A DNA stretch of 64,000 nt. Source: Litomosoides sigmodontis. Lineage: Eukaryota; Nematoda; Chromadorea; Rhabditida; Onchocercidae. The number at the start of each line of letters is the position of its first letter. Position 1 is the first letter of the stretch. The stretch is taken from contig OY718806.1 of the NCBI GenBank assembly GCA_963070105.1, forward strand, positions 3,989,865-4,053,864, written 5' to 3'. Below are positions 36,920 to 49,800 of the stretch, piece after piece. A program made the translations under genes and the position numbers. The notes under the pieces are model-generated. The model was given only the letters and a program-made list of their open reading frames with translations. It made no database searches and had not been told where the DNA came from.

Positions 36920-39900
36920 ATGTTGAAAAGCGTCTTCCCAATGAGGTGGAAGAAGCAACAACTTGAACATGTTGGTAGCGATGGCAACAATTTTTTAAAG
37001 AAAGCAAGTGGGGAAGATGAAGTGATCAATCAGTTCTGGTTAGTGAATTGTTCATTGTGAATTAACTGTGCATGTGCAAAGGATCAAATTCAAACAAACT
37101 TGGACTTAAATTGAAAAAAAAAAAGGAGGAGATACAGCTGATATTCCATCTTTCCCCAGTTCTTGTTGTCTCCATCTACGTTGAGCTGGAAGATCGATGA
37201 TTTTAGCCATACATTTTGGTACGGAAGTAAATCGAAATTAATGCTAGTTGTTGTCATGATTATAGTTTTTGTCATGATAAGAAGCTTGATAAAGAATCGT
37301 TACGGTTGGTTATTTTGGCTGAAAGTGAACGACGACTGTTATTTGATAGTGAAACTGTTTTACCAGTGAATACACCACACATTCCAACTAAAACACCGCT
37401 GTCAAACTGTGGTCGGTTTCGGGTAAATTATGGAATTTTTTAATAAGAAAAATATATTGACAAGCGTAAAATTATAATCACCATGTGTCAAGTTTTTGAG
37501 TATATATCGGTACTGTTAGCAGAATTTATTTAAGAAATGTTTTGATAGGAAACTTGCACAACAAATGATATTTCCGAAATAGTTTTCAGTTTCTAAGACA
37601 TCGTCCAGATGTTTCCTGTATTGGACAGATGATATTTGGTTCGCTGTCCACAACAAAGAACGAGTCTTTTAAAATACATTCATTAAGGTATTTTCTCATG
37701 TTTTCTAGTTTTCATAGCATTTAAGCTTACAAGTAACTGTTTCATTGAACAGATTACCAAACATGGCAAACTTCAACTTCACTAAATGTTAAAATGATGC
37801 TAGTACATATTTATGTTGAAGCAGAAAATATACGTATTAGTAGGAGCAACCATATTGGTGTGGTAGGTGTTACAAAAAATTATTTTCGAGCAATCTTTAT
37901 TTTTTAAAGAATTATTCTGACATATTTTTTGGTATTTCGAGCCGATTAATTTGCTAATGATTGAAATAAAACAGAAGGATAAAAATCAGTTAAAATATCT
38001 CTGAGTTCCTTTTCAAAAATATTGATCGAGGAGCAATTCATATTGGTTTTGTTATCTCACACTCGACTTCCATTCTATCTAAATTGCTAGTTTCATATAT
38101 CTGGTAGGTTGTGAAAACGATAGTAAAAGATTTTTTAGGATTTCTTTTTTCAGTGACAGTAAACAAGTTATGGTAAGTCGTGTGATTTCGGTCCCAAAAA
38201 TAACAAAGTCATCGAACAGGTATCATTTTTCTCCAGCACCGTAAGTGTTCTTGTCAATATCTGTAGTTTACTTTTCAAATTTTGTCGCACATCGGATTTC
38301 CATCAAATCTAAGAAACCTCTAGTTTCATACATCTGCCAATTGTGAAAACGTAGAAATTTTCGAGAACTTTGCATGTGTAACCTGATTCCATCTATCCAT
38401 TATTGTCATTTTTTTCTCTTTTAAAATTGAGCAAATAATGTTTTTTACTTCAAACTTCTATCGAATATAGTGATTTCCATTAATAAAAGATTTATCTGGA
38501 ATTACTTCAGCGATGCCAAATTGCTCGTGAGCGGTGCTAGTAGTGCTGATTCGGAGAGTCCGTATTCAACAGTTTGCTCGATGGAGGAATTGCGCAGACG
38601 AGCACATTACGGCTCGCAATCGACTGATCCTCCCCAAGGTTACACTCAGCAGTTTTCTTGAATATTCTGAAGAAATTCAAGAAGGAAATACTGTTGCATT
38701 ACTCTTTCCGTTCTGAAGCAATATCATTTATGACTGAATCACACAAAAGGACTGGCGTTCCTACTGGCGATTGTAGTAGTTGGGGTTTTATGGTTCTGCC
38801 TTTGACAGGTTGAACTTCTAGGTTTATCTCTGTTCATGTACTTAAGTCACTCGACGATCATTAGACAGATCATATAGCAAATCTTACTAGTCGTTTGTCG
38901 TGATTATTCCAAGAACATTTATATCCGAACTGCAATAGGATTGAATTGGTTGCAGGCTTTACACGGGTGCGAAATGCTTCTCTGCAGTTGGACACCGAAG
39001 AAGGTAATGTGAAATCTTGCCGGGCTTTCTCATCTAATCGTCTTTCCCGATATCGCCGCATGCAACTTGCACAACGGGGCAACTTGTGTGATGAAAGTAA
39101 AATATTTTTTGAATCTTCATCAGTGGCGGATTTTATATTGAGTAATGTCTATAGAAAGTGGAAGACTAACTAGGAACATCTGATTGACTGCTAGAGTAAC
39201 GATCCTTTCAAAAGTAACATCTATCGTCTAAAACATAAACGTAACAGTATTTCAATATTTCCGTGCCTCAGTTCATAGTTCTTTTAGCATTCTCCCCTCG
39301 GCAGAAGAGGTCTGATAATTTTAATTTTTGGTAGAAAAAATGTTAAATATATAATTAGTAATGTTTCACGTTTTCTTGGACGTATAAAATCATCGTCTTC
39401 AAACTAATGAATTGATAAAATTCTAAATTTGGAACTAAGTTTGAAAAGTTTTCGACTGCTTGCACAAATGACATACTGGTGGACTGTTAATGGAGAGGAA
39501 AAATTCTTGTCCAATGATATTCAAGATCCCCAAAACTAACTTTGGAGTGTCTCATATTACCGCTGATGATGCGCTTATTCGCCTGTAATTGCTTATACAC
39601 CGAAGATTATCAAATTTACGTAACATTAACTATCTTTAGAAATGTTCGCGTGTTTTTTAAATCTTCACTGTTTCGTCTTTGATTGGCGCAAGCCCAAAAT
39701 TCATTATTGGAAGTAAAAATTTGTGATATCGCTTTTACTTATTCATAGCAAATATTCAGTTTTCCAAAGTTGCATTGAGGCAGGTTTTTTCAATGCAGAG
39801 ATCATGAAGCAGTTTATTTTGGAAATTGATTCACTCGATTTTAGTTCTACTTTAATTTGCATGTCAGGCATTACCTTATAGTATTTAACTTCTTGCTTTA

Positions 39901-42900
39901 AGTATTAAAACGTTTTGAGATCGGGTAATTTTATACTGTGACTTTTTTTAATTCTACAAAAATTTCAGTTTCTTGGTTTTGCTACCGTATCTCTGTTTCG
40001 TTTTTTTCATTTGATTTTAACGGAAATGAAATAGTTCTCCTTATCTCTGTGCTTTCGCGGTTTGTCTTGGTGAAGGATTGCCGTTCAAATGGAAAGGAAA
40101 AAATGGCACCAAATGTATTCATCACCTTCGAGATCACTTGTCGTTACATTTTTTCTCATAGGATTGTCTAAAACGACGGCACTTTTCGTGCAAAGACGGT
40201 TAATGGGCTGATGAAGGCAACAGGAAGGCTTTTTATGTGTAGGCAGTAAAATTAAAATATTTTTCATCGTATTTGGTATTCGGAAAAAGAACGTTCTCTT
40301 AAGCTAAAATCGAAAAAGTTGTTCATTATCGTCGAATCTCTGAGCTATCTTGTTATATAAGTGTTGGGTCCAACTTAACTAAAAATGAAATAGTAGTAGT
40401 TAGGAGCAGACGTACATCAATTTGTGAACTTGTTTTTGTAGTAAGAAATTAAAGCAAAGTAAAATATTTAAGAGAGTGAGGGAGCTGTGGTGGGTGGAAA
40501 ACAGTCTGTCGTTTGCATCAGTACAATTTACAAACACGACAAATTTGTTTCATTAAAAGTTACTTTGTTCCGCGCTGAGCTCATTAACTTTTTGAAAAAA
40601 AATTATGTGGAAACTTGTGTTTAGTAATTAGTCAGTTGAGCAGTAATTAAACCCTTTTCAGATAACTCTGGTCGTTGGTGCAGCCGAAGTCGTTTAAGTA
40701 GTTGTAGTTCAATAGCAGATGAAGAATCGAGGCAGATTGCAATTGGAGTCCTATTCCGGTGGACTTTTCGTACTATTTTGTTTCCACTCAATTTGATGAA
40801 GAAATCGTGGTTGAAATGTCAGGCAAACTAACCTATCCCCTTCGGATGAACTGTTGTGCTGGAAATGCCATTTATTGATTCTTATGGGGAGAATCTAATT
40901 GACATTTTCCACTTTCTTCAACTCTTCTACTTTTGGTTGTACATTACAGCACAGCTGTTGATGATGATGTAACTATCGCATACCAACGTGATTGTGATCC
41001 TTTTTTGATCCTTGGTATTCGTAAGTCAACTCGTAGTACAGTAGTCTTCGTCATTTTGATCGTAAAACTTTGCATGATATGACTCGTTGTGTTTTAACGC
41101 CTACGCTGCCCTTGCTGTGGAATGAATGGTCGGATTTTTAAATTATCGAACATATGTTTCAATGAATGGTTTTATTTTCGTCTATTATATTTTCCAGGGA
41201 AGAAGAGAAGCAATTTCTTCTTTGTCATATTCCTCTTATTGAAATTGAAATCATCAAATTGGAGTCTCAAATTCTAAAAGCCACGCTTTCACGTACTCGT
41301 TTCTTGCATTTATTATTTGAGGTTGGTTGGTTTCAGAGAGTTATTTTTCTTAATTGAAAAGTTGTGTTCTCAAGCGCTTCATTTAAAAGATCTTCAAAAA
41401 TCTTCGAAAGCTTAAATATAAATTATTGCAAAAAAAAACAGAAGCTACATGATTTTGATTATTTGCAGGCATGGCTAGAGTTGGTGCATAATGTTTGTTT
41501 GTTGTACAATTCATACCGATTTCGCTCTCCAGTTTGGTTGAGTCTGATGAATGAAAAGGAGTACGCTTCAACAGCTAACAACTTTTGTACTAATTTAGCC
41601 GCACTGATTTGTGAATATGATTTGAAGTCTACGCGATAGTAAGTTTTACTTTTTTGTCTAAGGTTTGCAATAAAAACGTTTTCTGCTTCTCCTGTGAGAT
41701 TTGAATAATGTGTCCTAATTATTAGAAATGAGAAGTCTTTCAGTTTTATATCTACGTTATTGTCTTGTGTTCTGATGAACCATCTTGCGTGGGTTGCGAG
41801 TGTAACCCCATCGGAAGACTGCGAAGATCTTCACCGCTCTCTTCTAATGGGGACGGTAAGTGTTTGAAGTGCATTTTTGAAATTATGTTTTAATTGATAA
41901 CCTTGGCTTAGGATAAACTGTGAGAGTATAACTTGTACAAACCAGTAACTCATTTAATGATGTACTTAAACTGTATAAATTTTTCAATTGTAGAGCGGAA
42001 GCTCAGATTGTATGCGTTATCCGTACAATGCTCAGTTAGCCCAGTATATGGAAATAAGCGGCAATGTTGGCGGTGCTGCCCGTTTAGCCCGAACAGTTAT
42101 CATTGGAAATGATATGAAACTGGTCACACATTTGCTCTACGTTCTCACGTATTTTGTTCGGTGCTCAGCAATCCAACCGAATGGGAATAAGGGTATTTTG
42201 AAATCTTCACGGATCTCTGCGTATTTCGTGTATTTAGTAGTAACATTTTATTGGAATAATGGATTCTTTCTTTAATTGGGGAAACTAACGCGGCACGTAT
42301 CAGTGGATGTTAGACGAAGCGTAGGATTTAAAGCTCTATTGCATTTATCAGGAAGTGATCGATGCCAGATAAAAGCGAGGCATTGATCAGTATTTTTCAT
42401 TTTGAAATGAAGAATGTTATACATTATAAATTTTATAGCTGACAAATGGGATTCACAGCCAGAAATGAGATCTTTTTCACCGATCAGTTTCATTAATGAT
42501 GTCAATGTTGATTTTTTCAAAAAATACGCTTTAAGAGAGGAAGGTGTGGTGTTTAAAATTAATGCTATTCTACAGGAAATTTATCAAAATATTGAGGTCT
42601 CATTAAATACTCTTGGTACTTCAAATAAAATGAATGATGGAAAAAAAGTGTAAAAACATGAGAGCTTGTCGCTATAAGTACTGCTGAAATGTAACTTTAA
42701 AGTTGAAAATAAAGAGCCGGAATTTGTGGTTCTTCGGGAGGCAGCGGAACCGAGTGTTAATGCGAAACGTTCTGGATGGTACTTTCCTTTAACGTGTGAC
42801 ACCGGTGACTCGATGGATACGAGTTTGGCTTGGTCTATGCTGGCTGGACCTTGCGATTCTTATTGCTCACACTTTGTTATATGCGGGTTACGCTTGGCTG

Positions 42901-44029
42901 CCATTGACTTGAAAGAAGTTTGTATATGTGAAGTTTAGTTAAATTTTGTTGCTTTTGCGAGAGGGTATGTCTCGCGTTAGCCGTTGGGCATATATGATTG
43001 CCCTGAATGCTTTATTTGAATGCTTCAGTATAAAAAAATTTAACCAAATTTTAGGTACTCTCTTTGAGATGTTTTTTTGCCTCCATAAACAATAATGATT
43101 GTATCGTGTGAGAAAACAGTAATAGTAGTTTTTTTATTTTGAGTGGAGTTAAGCTTCATTTAATATGTGGTCATTCTATGCGTCCGTTATAGGAATTTGA
43201 CAGGTAGATTTTTCCGACAATAAGGCAGTAAGTGGGGAGATGACCAACTATTAGGAAGTGAAATACATCAAGTTAAGTTGTCAAAGTCAATGCCTTAAGT
43301 TTTCACAGTACTTTTTCAGATTTACTGCTCAGTGATGTGCCATGTAAAAAACGGGGAATCAGAATTGATCAACACATCCTTTCCCGAGTCATCCTTTTCA
43401 TCAACTGCCTCGGATTCTGCTCCATTTAGTCCAACTGTTGTGGTGCTTGCTGATGCCACAAATTACACTGTGAAGGTTTCGCTTTTGTTGATCATTAATT
43501 GATTTCACAAGAGGAAAAGATAGTTATATAAATTTAATATTTTCAGATGTTGGTCTCCATTTAAATATTTGCTGTTTTGAGAACTCAGATATGAACTAAT
43601 AGTTTCAATATAGTGCAGCATTTATGGATAAGTTGTGAAGTTTTATTCAACTTCTAATATATGAAAGTCGTAATCTAGATGATATCGGGAGATGATACAA
43701 ATGTCGGTGAAAGTCAAATGACGGCACCATGTGATGCAGTGGTGACGATGCTGGAACAGTTTGGTGATTTGTATCGGCTCGGTGCAGCTCCAACATTTTT
43801 GTTGTCTTTCATTGAAGACTGCCTAAGCGATATCCTGACACGATCACTTTCACTGGTGGAACTATTGGGTGGTACGGCAGGAAATGGCAAGGGTATAACA
43901 CAGCTTACGCCAGCTACCGTCACGCCGGAGCGTGTCGTGAGCGTCATTGGCTGTGATTATTCAGACTTACGTCTTATTGTTAATGTTGCTGCTGTATATT
44001 ACCCTTCCGTTTTACAAGCTATTGTATAA
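36920..44029 (+). CDS. FNIP: Folliculin-interacting protein (FNIP)
   Basis: Partner of folliculin (FLCN) on the lysosome; the FLCN-FNIP complex is a GAP for RagC/D in mTORC1 signalling and binds AMPK. Fifteen exons join in phase: 36920-37038, 37266-37422, 37590-37687, 38154-38240, 38511-38638, 38956-39096, 40662-40758, 41198-41321, 41469-41638, 41744-41855, 41994-42192, 42439-42615, 42703-42917, 43320-43475, 43679-44029; 776 aa. Family blocks in order: ESLRLVILAESERRLLFDSE (longin N-terminus), GQMIFGSLS, QVMVSRVISVPK, SRYRRMQLAQRGNLCDE, QIAIGVLFR, SPVWLSLMNEKEY, SCVLMNHLAWVASVTP, YPYNAQLAQYMEISGN, RLARTVIIGNDMKLV, LLYVLTYFVRCSAIQ, SLAWSMLAGPCDSYCSHFVI and a C-terminal DENN-type helix LGAAPTFLLSFIEDCLSDIL. 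Vertebrate FNIPs are about 1,100-1,170 aa, so the disordered middle is much reduced. Exons 1 and 13-14 are the least certain. AATAAA lies at 44421-44426. Confidence 0.9.
38060..38352. repeat. Diverged intronic direct repeats flanking FNIP exon 4
   Basis: About 38066-38120 and 38290-38350 share CTAGTTTCATAYATCTG followed by TTGTGAAAACG, preceded by similar TTCCAT and ATCTAA stretches. The copies lie in the introns on either side of exon 38154-38240. Confidence 0.5.
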
Positions 44030-45226
44030 TAATACTCCACGTTCCATTTATGAGGCCTTCATTACCCGTTGAAAGCAATGACGTAAGAAGTTCTGTAGAA
44101 ACCCAGCAGTCCACGGTTTAAATACCTGCTTAATGTCTAAATTGAATGCGTTATTCTTCTCTAACCTGCCATTACCGCCTTGAATTGTATCTTGCGTTGT
44201 CAGTTTTAAATGATTTTTGCTTGCGCTCTTTCGAAGGCTTTTTTTCTCGTTACTCAATTTTTAACACTCAAAGCTTTGCTCAAAATGATTGGTAATATTT
44301 ATATATTCTCTTTTTACACGTTGGGAATTTTTTATCTTTTATTAGTTTTTATATTTTTATTAGTTTATATAATCCTCTTATACTCCGTTTTCATCTGTGT
44401 ATTATACTATGCTTCCTCTAAATAAAAATCACTTGTATCGGTTGCTTCTTCCTTTTCGGGAATACACTTATTTAGACATTAGTACCTTCGAACGTCGAAG
44501 GAGTCCACTTCTTAACTCCGTGCTGAAAGTACTTAACGTTTTAGCAAACATTGGTGACAGGGAATTGCGCGCATCATTTACATTTACTTAGAGCTGTATT
44601 TCACCATAATAGACTGCGATTATCTGATATGGAGAATGCGGTAGAGAGCAAATGTTCGGATTACTGCTCTCCAGTATAGCTGAAAAGAACTGTCCCTTCA
44701 ACTGTATGCATTGCAATACAGTTACCAAACGATGTTGCCTCCCATAATTCTAACGTCGAATATGCAGCATACGGCTGGCCTATCTACTGATCAGATATCT
44801 CCTCAGATCGCATTCACTATTGTTTTCTTACTCCTCTCTCTTGTGACTCTCAGTGTACCTACCGGATGTTTCGAGATAAACTTATTCAGAATCAATCTCT
44901 CGTAGTGATTGAATACCTAGTCCCATCAGATCCGAATGAAAAGCTGTGTTAGAGCGTAAAGCATATATCAGAGTGACATGAACATATTGCGTTCCAGATG
45001 TTTTGAATCAGCGGGGTTGATTAATCTGGTTATTTAAACCGATACAAAGTTTGGAGAGTTTGTAATACTTCCGAGAAAAGATAACAACATAACGTCCTTC
45101 TGTTGTTAAGCTTCTCACCATTCTTGTGAGGATTATGTTACAGGGAGTCATTGGTGAATAATACAATTGTTATTTTCTGGGAACTGAAAAACAGTTGGGA
45201 AAGTAATGAAACTGTATGTGAAAAGG
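44030..45226. other. Interval between FNIP and the ubiquitin-like gene
   Basis: It holds the FNIP 3' UTR with AATAAA at 44421-44426. The remainder is AT-rich; no exon was accepted, although an alternative first exon of the ubiquitin-like gene could lie here. Confidence 0.5.
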
Positions 45227-46192
45227 ATGAATACGAAAGGCGGCATGTTCACACTCAACGTAACCTTTTCCTACTTCGTTTAGCTATTTTTTTTAACTTT
45301 CGAAAATTTTAATTCATTATGTTCGTCTCACTTTGACTGTTGCATTTAGGTCGATGGTAAAGATACGGTAGCAAGTTTGAAAGAAAGAATTAGTGGAATC
45401 CTGGATCTACCTCCAGATGCCCTGCGTTTGCTTCATCAAGGACATCTTCTTAGCAGTAAGTTCCCTGGAATAATCTGTATATGATGTTTTTATGATTGTA
45501 TATTTTCGAAAAGCTTCGAATTCTTTCAATTTCAGACTACTTTGACTATGCATTTTGTGTTTGCTTTCCAAGTTATTTTCCTTGCCAGCTTCGTTAATTC
45601 AGAATTGAAAACCCATATCTCGCCTTCCTTCGTTTTATCATAGTTCCCCTTATATTAAAGGGAGAATCCAAAATTTTTGTGCCATTTTAAATATCAGAAA
45701 CCCAGAATGAATCTTAATATCCAGGTGCGAGAGTCTGAATTGCAGATACTGAAGCAAGTCTCGATTGGTATGGCATTGAAGATAGCAATCGGATCAATGT
45801 TGTTAAAGTTCCATCTAATGAAATGAACCCGGTAGTTTCAGAAGTTTTGAGCAGTTTCCTTTTTGACCAGTGTCCTGCAAGTGCTCTGCCAGCGATTGCC
45901 GAAAAATATCACATCGTTAGTGACCTTTATATAATTTATGTATTTGTAAACGCCAGCACAATTGATGAAGTTTAGCGAATGAATGTCAAAATTTCAAATG
46001 AATTTCTTGTCTCTTTATATCTTGTTTTGTGAAATCAAAGCTGAAGGGACACCAGAACTCGAATATAATTAAATTCACGAATTGTTCCGCCTGCATAATT
46101 TTTTTATTTAGAGTTTGGCAAAAAAAATTAAAAGCTTCAGTTTGGAAGAGTTGGAGCGTTATGCGAAATTCAGGAATCAACACACTTTTTGA
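45227..46192 (+). CDS. Small ubiquitin-like-fold protein, family unassigned
   Basis: Four exons, 45227-45277 (tentative), 45350-45455, 45746-45915 and 46112-46192, join in phase and give about 135 aa. The first about 75 residues align by eye with ubiquitin: VDGKDTVASLKERI in the place of the first helix, DLPPDALRLLHQGHLLS in the place of the PPDQQRLIFAGKQL segment, then SLDWYGIEDSNRINVVKV for the last strands. No GlyGly end is present, so it should not be conjugated. A 60-residue helical tail follows (SFLFDQCPASALPAI, SFSLEELERYAKFRNQHTF). LDWYGI resembles UBL7 (LDFYGI), but the tail does not match what I recall of UBL7. An alternative donor at 45259/45260 would shorten exon 1 by six codons. 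It lies beside ATG7 and converges with it. Function unknown. Confidence 0.65.
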
Positions 46193-46870
46193 TGTAAGGA
46201 TCCCTGTTGTGTGTGCTTAAACTTTTCAAAAGCATATAATACCTGTTTTTATGCCTCTCACTACAACCCATGTATCTCGCGTTAACTCTCCATATCTCTA
46301 TGTTCAGTACAGCAGATTGATTTTCGGAAATAGAAACCATGCCACTCGAACCCTTGTTTGTTCACTTTGATTGTACATAAAAATTTATCTTATTCACAAA
46401 CACCCCAACTTTCGAGTTGTGTAGCAAATAGGAAAGTTAGATTTCTTGTCAATAAGCATGTAAAATTTTACTAAGTCAGGAGCACGACCTGCAAAATGAT
46501 AAAACAAGTATAGAAGGGAAGTTAGAGCTAATTTTGATTGGAAATTTGCCACATTGCAACATTCTGAATATGGGATATTTAGAAACTGTACCAGCAACAA
46601 CTGCTGGAATTAAAAGACAACCAGAGTATCCATATTTGTGAAAAAAAGCATGAGATTTAAAAAATGATTTTTATTGTTACCAAGCAGTTGTTACAACTCT
46701 ACATTAATAAATATGTAGAGAGGAACGTCAACGGAACACCGTCAATGTGACATAATTCAAGTTACTGCTACACTCAAGGTGGTTTTTTCTGTCTTAGCTT
46801 ACCTACTGTTAATATCTAGAAGCCAAAGAGAAGAGAAACAATATCAAAAAAATTGAAAACTTGAAATTTA
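46193..46870. other. Convergent 3' region between the ubiquitin-like gene and ATG7
   Basis: Facing 3' ends about 680 bases apart. A minus-strand AATAAA (TTTATT at 46670-46675) lies about 196 bases past the ATG7 stop. No exon was seen. Confidence 0.6.
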
Positions 46871-49800
46871 TCAAATAGATGAAACACTCTCATTATCGTC
46901 AAATTCCCTGAGGTCCATTTCAGTTGCAGTAGCTTGTAGCTGATCTAGTCCGGATATTAGTTCTAAATAAAGTGGACTGTTGAAAACCTTTAGCAGGAAC
47001 CGATAACCATCCGAACGATATGCGGTCTGCACAGCGGCTCCACAAGCGATACAACGCTCGAAACGCTTGACGGCTGGAGTCATCTATAATTAATTTTCAT
47101 TAAATTTCAAAATAAGCTAAACCGCATCATTAAAACTATCCCCAACAGTTCATCATGGAAAGTTCACTTGTGTAAACCGCGAGAGAAAAGATCTGATTTG
47201 GTGTGGTGTGGCACCGAGAACAGTCGTCGATTCGTCGCTTTCCCCAAGACGAGCAGGAGAGCCTCCTATCTTGGGATGCTGGACAACCGCCGCAAGTAAT
47301 TCAACGGCTGCACCAGAAGCAGCTAGAGATAGACCTGCCCGACTAACCTGAAAGGCAACTTCTAGGAAAATCAGAGTAAATAATTCATTCTGTAAACTTA
47401 TCTGGGAATGAATTATTAAAAACTGTACTTTAAAGTCAGATAGACTAAGACCTATTTAGTAATTGAGCAATCAAAAAAAATCAAGTTACTTAGTATTTCC
47501 CCTAAGTTTAGAAAAATTGATGTGAATAATGAAAACAAAGTGTTTACCGTGCATTGTTGGTCCATGGTTCTATCGACAGAAGAATTACCAGGTGCCGTAA
47601 CATCACTACAAAAATAACAGCCTAATTGAGAACCAGGAACAATGTTGGGATCACTTTCTGACAGTTTTGAATCTTCACTGGTTTCATCATCAGAAATACC
47701 GTGTCGAATTACGACAAAACAATCAAATCCAAGTGCAACGCTGATTGCTAACTAAAACCATTAACCAGCAACTTAACAATTCCACACTAAAAGTTTGAAA
47801 ACAAATCTAACACAGAATAACTAGAAAAAAAATGAAAATACGAAAAATCGGACAAACTTTGCAATGGAAAGTTGTTAGAAGTGTTGGCAACCATCTTGCT
47901 TCTCTGCTGTCAAGCAACAAAAATATTACGTCATGATCCTTCACCAGTTCTTCCAAATGTTTCACGGTTGCCTCAACTTCTTTCTCCTCTGTAAAGAAAG
48001 CATAAAATTATAGTGAAGCAATGATAATGTGAGACCTATATTGCATTTATTATACACATGATCACAAAAGAAAACAAACCTTGTTCTGAGACGTTATGGC
48101 CTGGCATCGGTATTTTCATGCACACGCCTTTAGCATTTATTAATGGATTTATTTTGCGCAGAGCTTCCGCAGCTGTAACAGCTTTTAACTTCCCTCCACT
48201 CGCAGCATCATCAAAAAGAAACAGCGATTGTCTGGAAAAATATGCTGAATCAAGTACACTGACATCATTAATTTTTAGGAATAGAAGCAATATGTGAAAC
48301 GTCGTTATGTATCAATTAAATATTCAACACACTTTTCTGTTCAGTTAAAAGCAGTTTTTTAATACTCAGGTCAAGGTTAAAACAGACCTTACAACATTAC
48401 TATAGGATATATGAGCATTATCAACGAATGTGAAATTTTTAACACCCCATCCAAGAAGAGAACGTGCCACATTACAACCTAGAGTACCAGCACCCAAGAC
48501 CAAACATTTCAAATTTGCGAAACGCTGAAGATTGATGTCAGGTACCAAACGCCATCTGATCAGACGCAAATTCAACTCAGAACTGAAGTCCATTAGTCTG
48601 AAATAGGAAAAGATATCTAAATTATCACTAATTGAATTACAATCATTGTTAAGACAACCAAAAATTCAGCAGCATGAATCGTAATTGCATCTTTCCCTCA
48701 TTTATTCCTAATTTTGAAGTGTTTCTCTAATTTTTCGGTAATTTTTAACACTTAATTTTCGTCAGAATATGATCGGGAAGAAAAATCAACGGACTCAAAC
48801 ATCACGAAGATAAACGCGCATGGAGTGTGAATAACCAGTCGTAAATGATTACGAATATTAAATTTGAAGACACGAATTATTGTAAACATGCTTACAAATG
48901 CTTACAACATCTAATGTATTCAAATTTAATATTTGTGATTATTTACGACTAGTTGGCTTTTACACTTCTTTAACCGTCTTTGTTTCATATGAAGAAATTC
49001 AGAAAATAATAGTCGATCAAAATTAAGATGGATTAAGCTTGAATTTCTATTAGATTCATTTTCAGATCCCGTTAATATGAGTCACAGAACTGTTACTTAC
49101 TTTAGCGGATCTAAGCTTCCTCGTAGATCGATAAATGCAGGAGAAAGTGAACCTCTTATTCTTTCCCATCCAACTGCAGCAGTGCTCAGATTACAGTTCA
49201 TTTCCCAGCCAAGATGTATAACGACACTAGGAACACCACCGCGTCGATAACAAACGAACTTGGCACTCTGCAGATCCCTTCTAAAAGAAATAAGTTTAGA
49301 ACCGTAGATGATACAGGTTTTTTTTTTGCAATGTTAAATCGAAGTGTTCATAAGCTACCACTGAACGCACCGAACGTATGCTATCGCTGCTAACAGGTTC
49401 CTCAATGGCCATCCAGGAAAAGCTGTCAAGGTAGATGGATCTGCATAAACGATAAGGATGTCACTGCTCCACACGAAATTATTCGAAAGTATTGACGACA
49501 AGGGAGTTGGCGTTTTACCGACTAACAAAAACGGTTCATTATGATGTAATATGGTGAAAACTTGAATCAAAGATGCCAGTTCAGACGACAGCTGAGCAGG
49601 ATCTGACAACATCCTTACTGATTGAGGATAGAGCAGTGCAGGAATGCAATTCCAGTACCAGAAAGTGTATTTTTTTAGGTCCTGAAATGAAACTGCAATG
49701 GTCACTCAGTAACACGTTACGCTACTGGCATGAATGGAAATCCAAATAATTTGAGAAATTCTCCAGGTCCACAAAATATAACAAATAGAATGAAAGTAAA

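Noticed and set aside
37752..37790. Exon-like frame LPNMANFNFTK between FNIP exons 3 and 4
   Set aside because: It has a plausible acceptor but runs into a stop, and skipping it joins 37687 to 38154 in perfect phase and restores a family block.
40951..41025. Extra FNIP exon after an acceptor near 40950
   Set aside because: Joining 40758 directly to 41198 keeps the phase and the conserved IAIGVLFR-REEEKQFLLCHIPL transition; the extra segment has no counterpart in FNIP.
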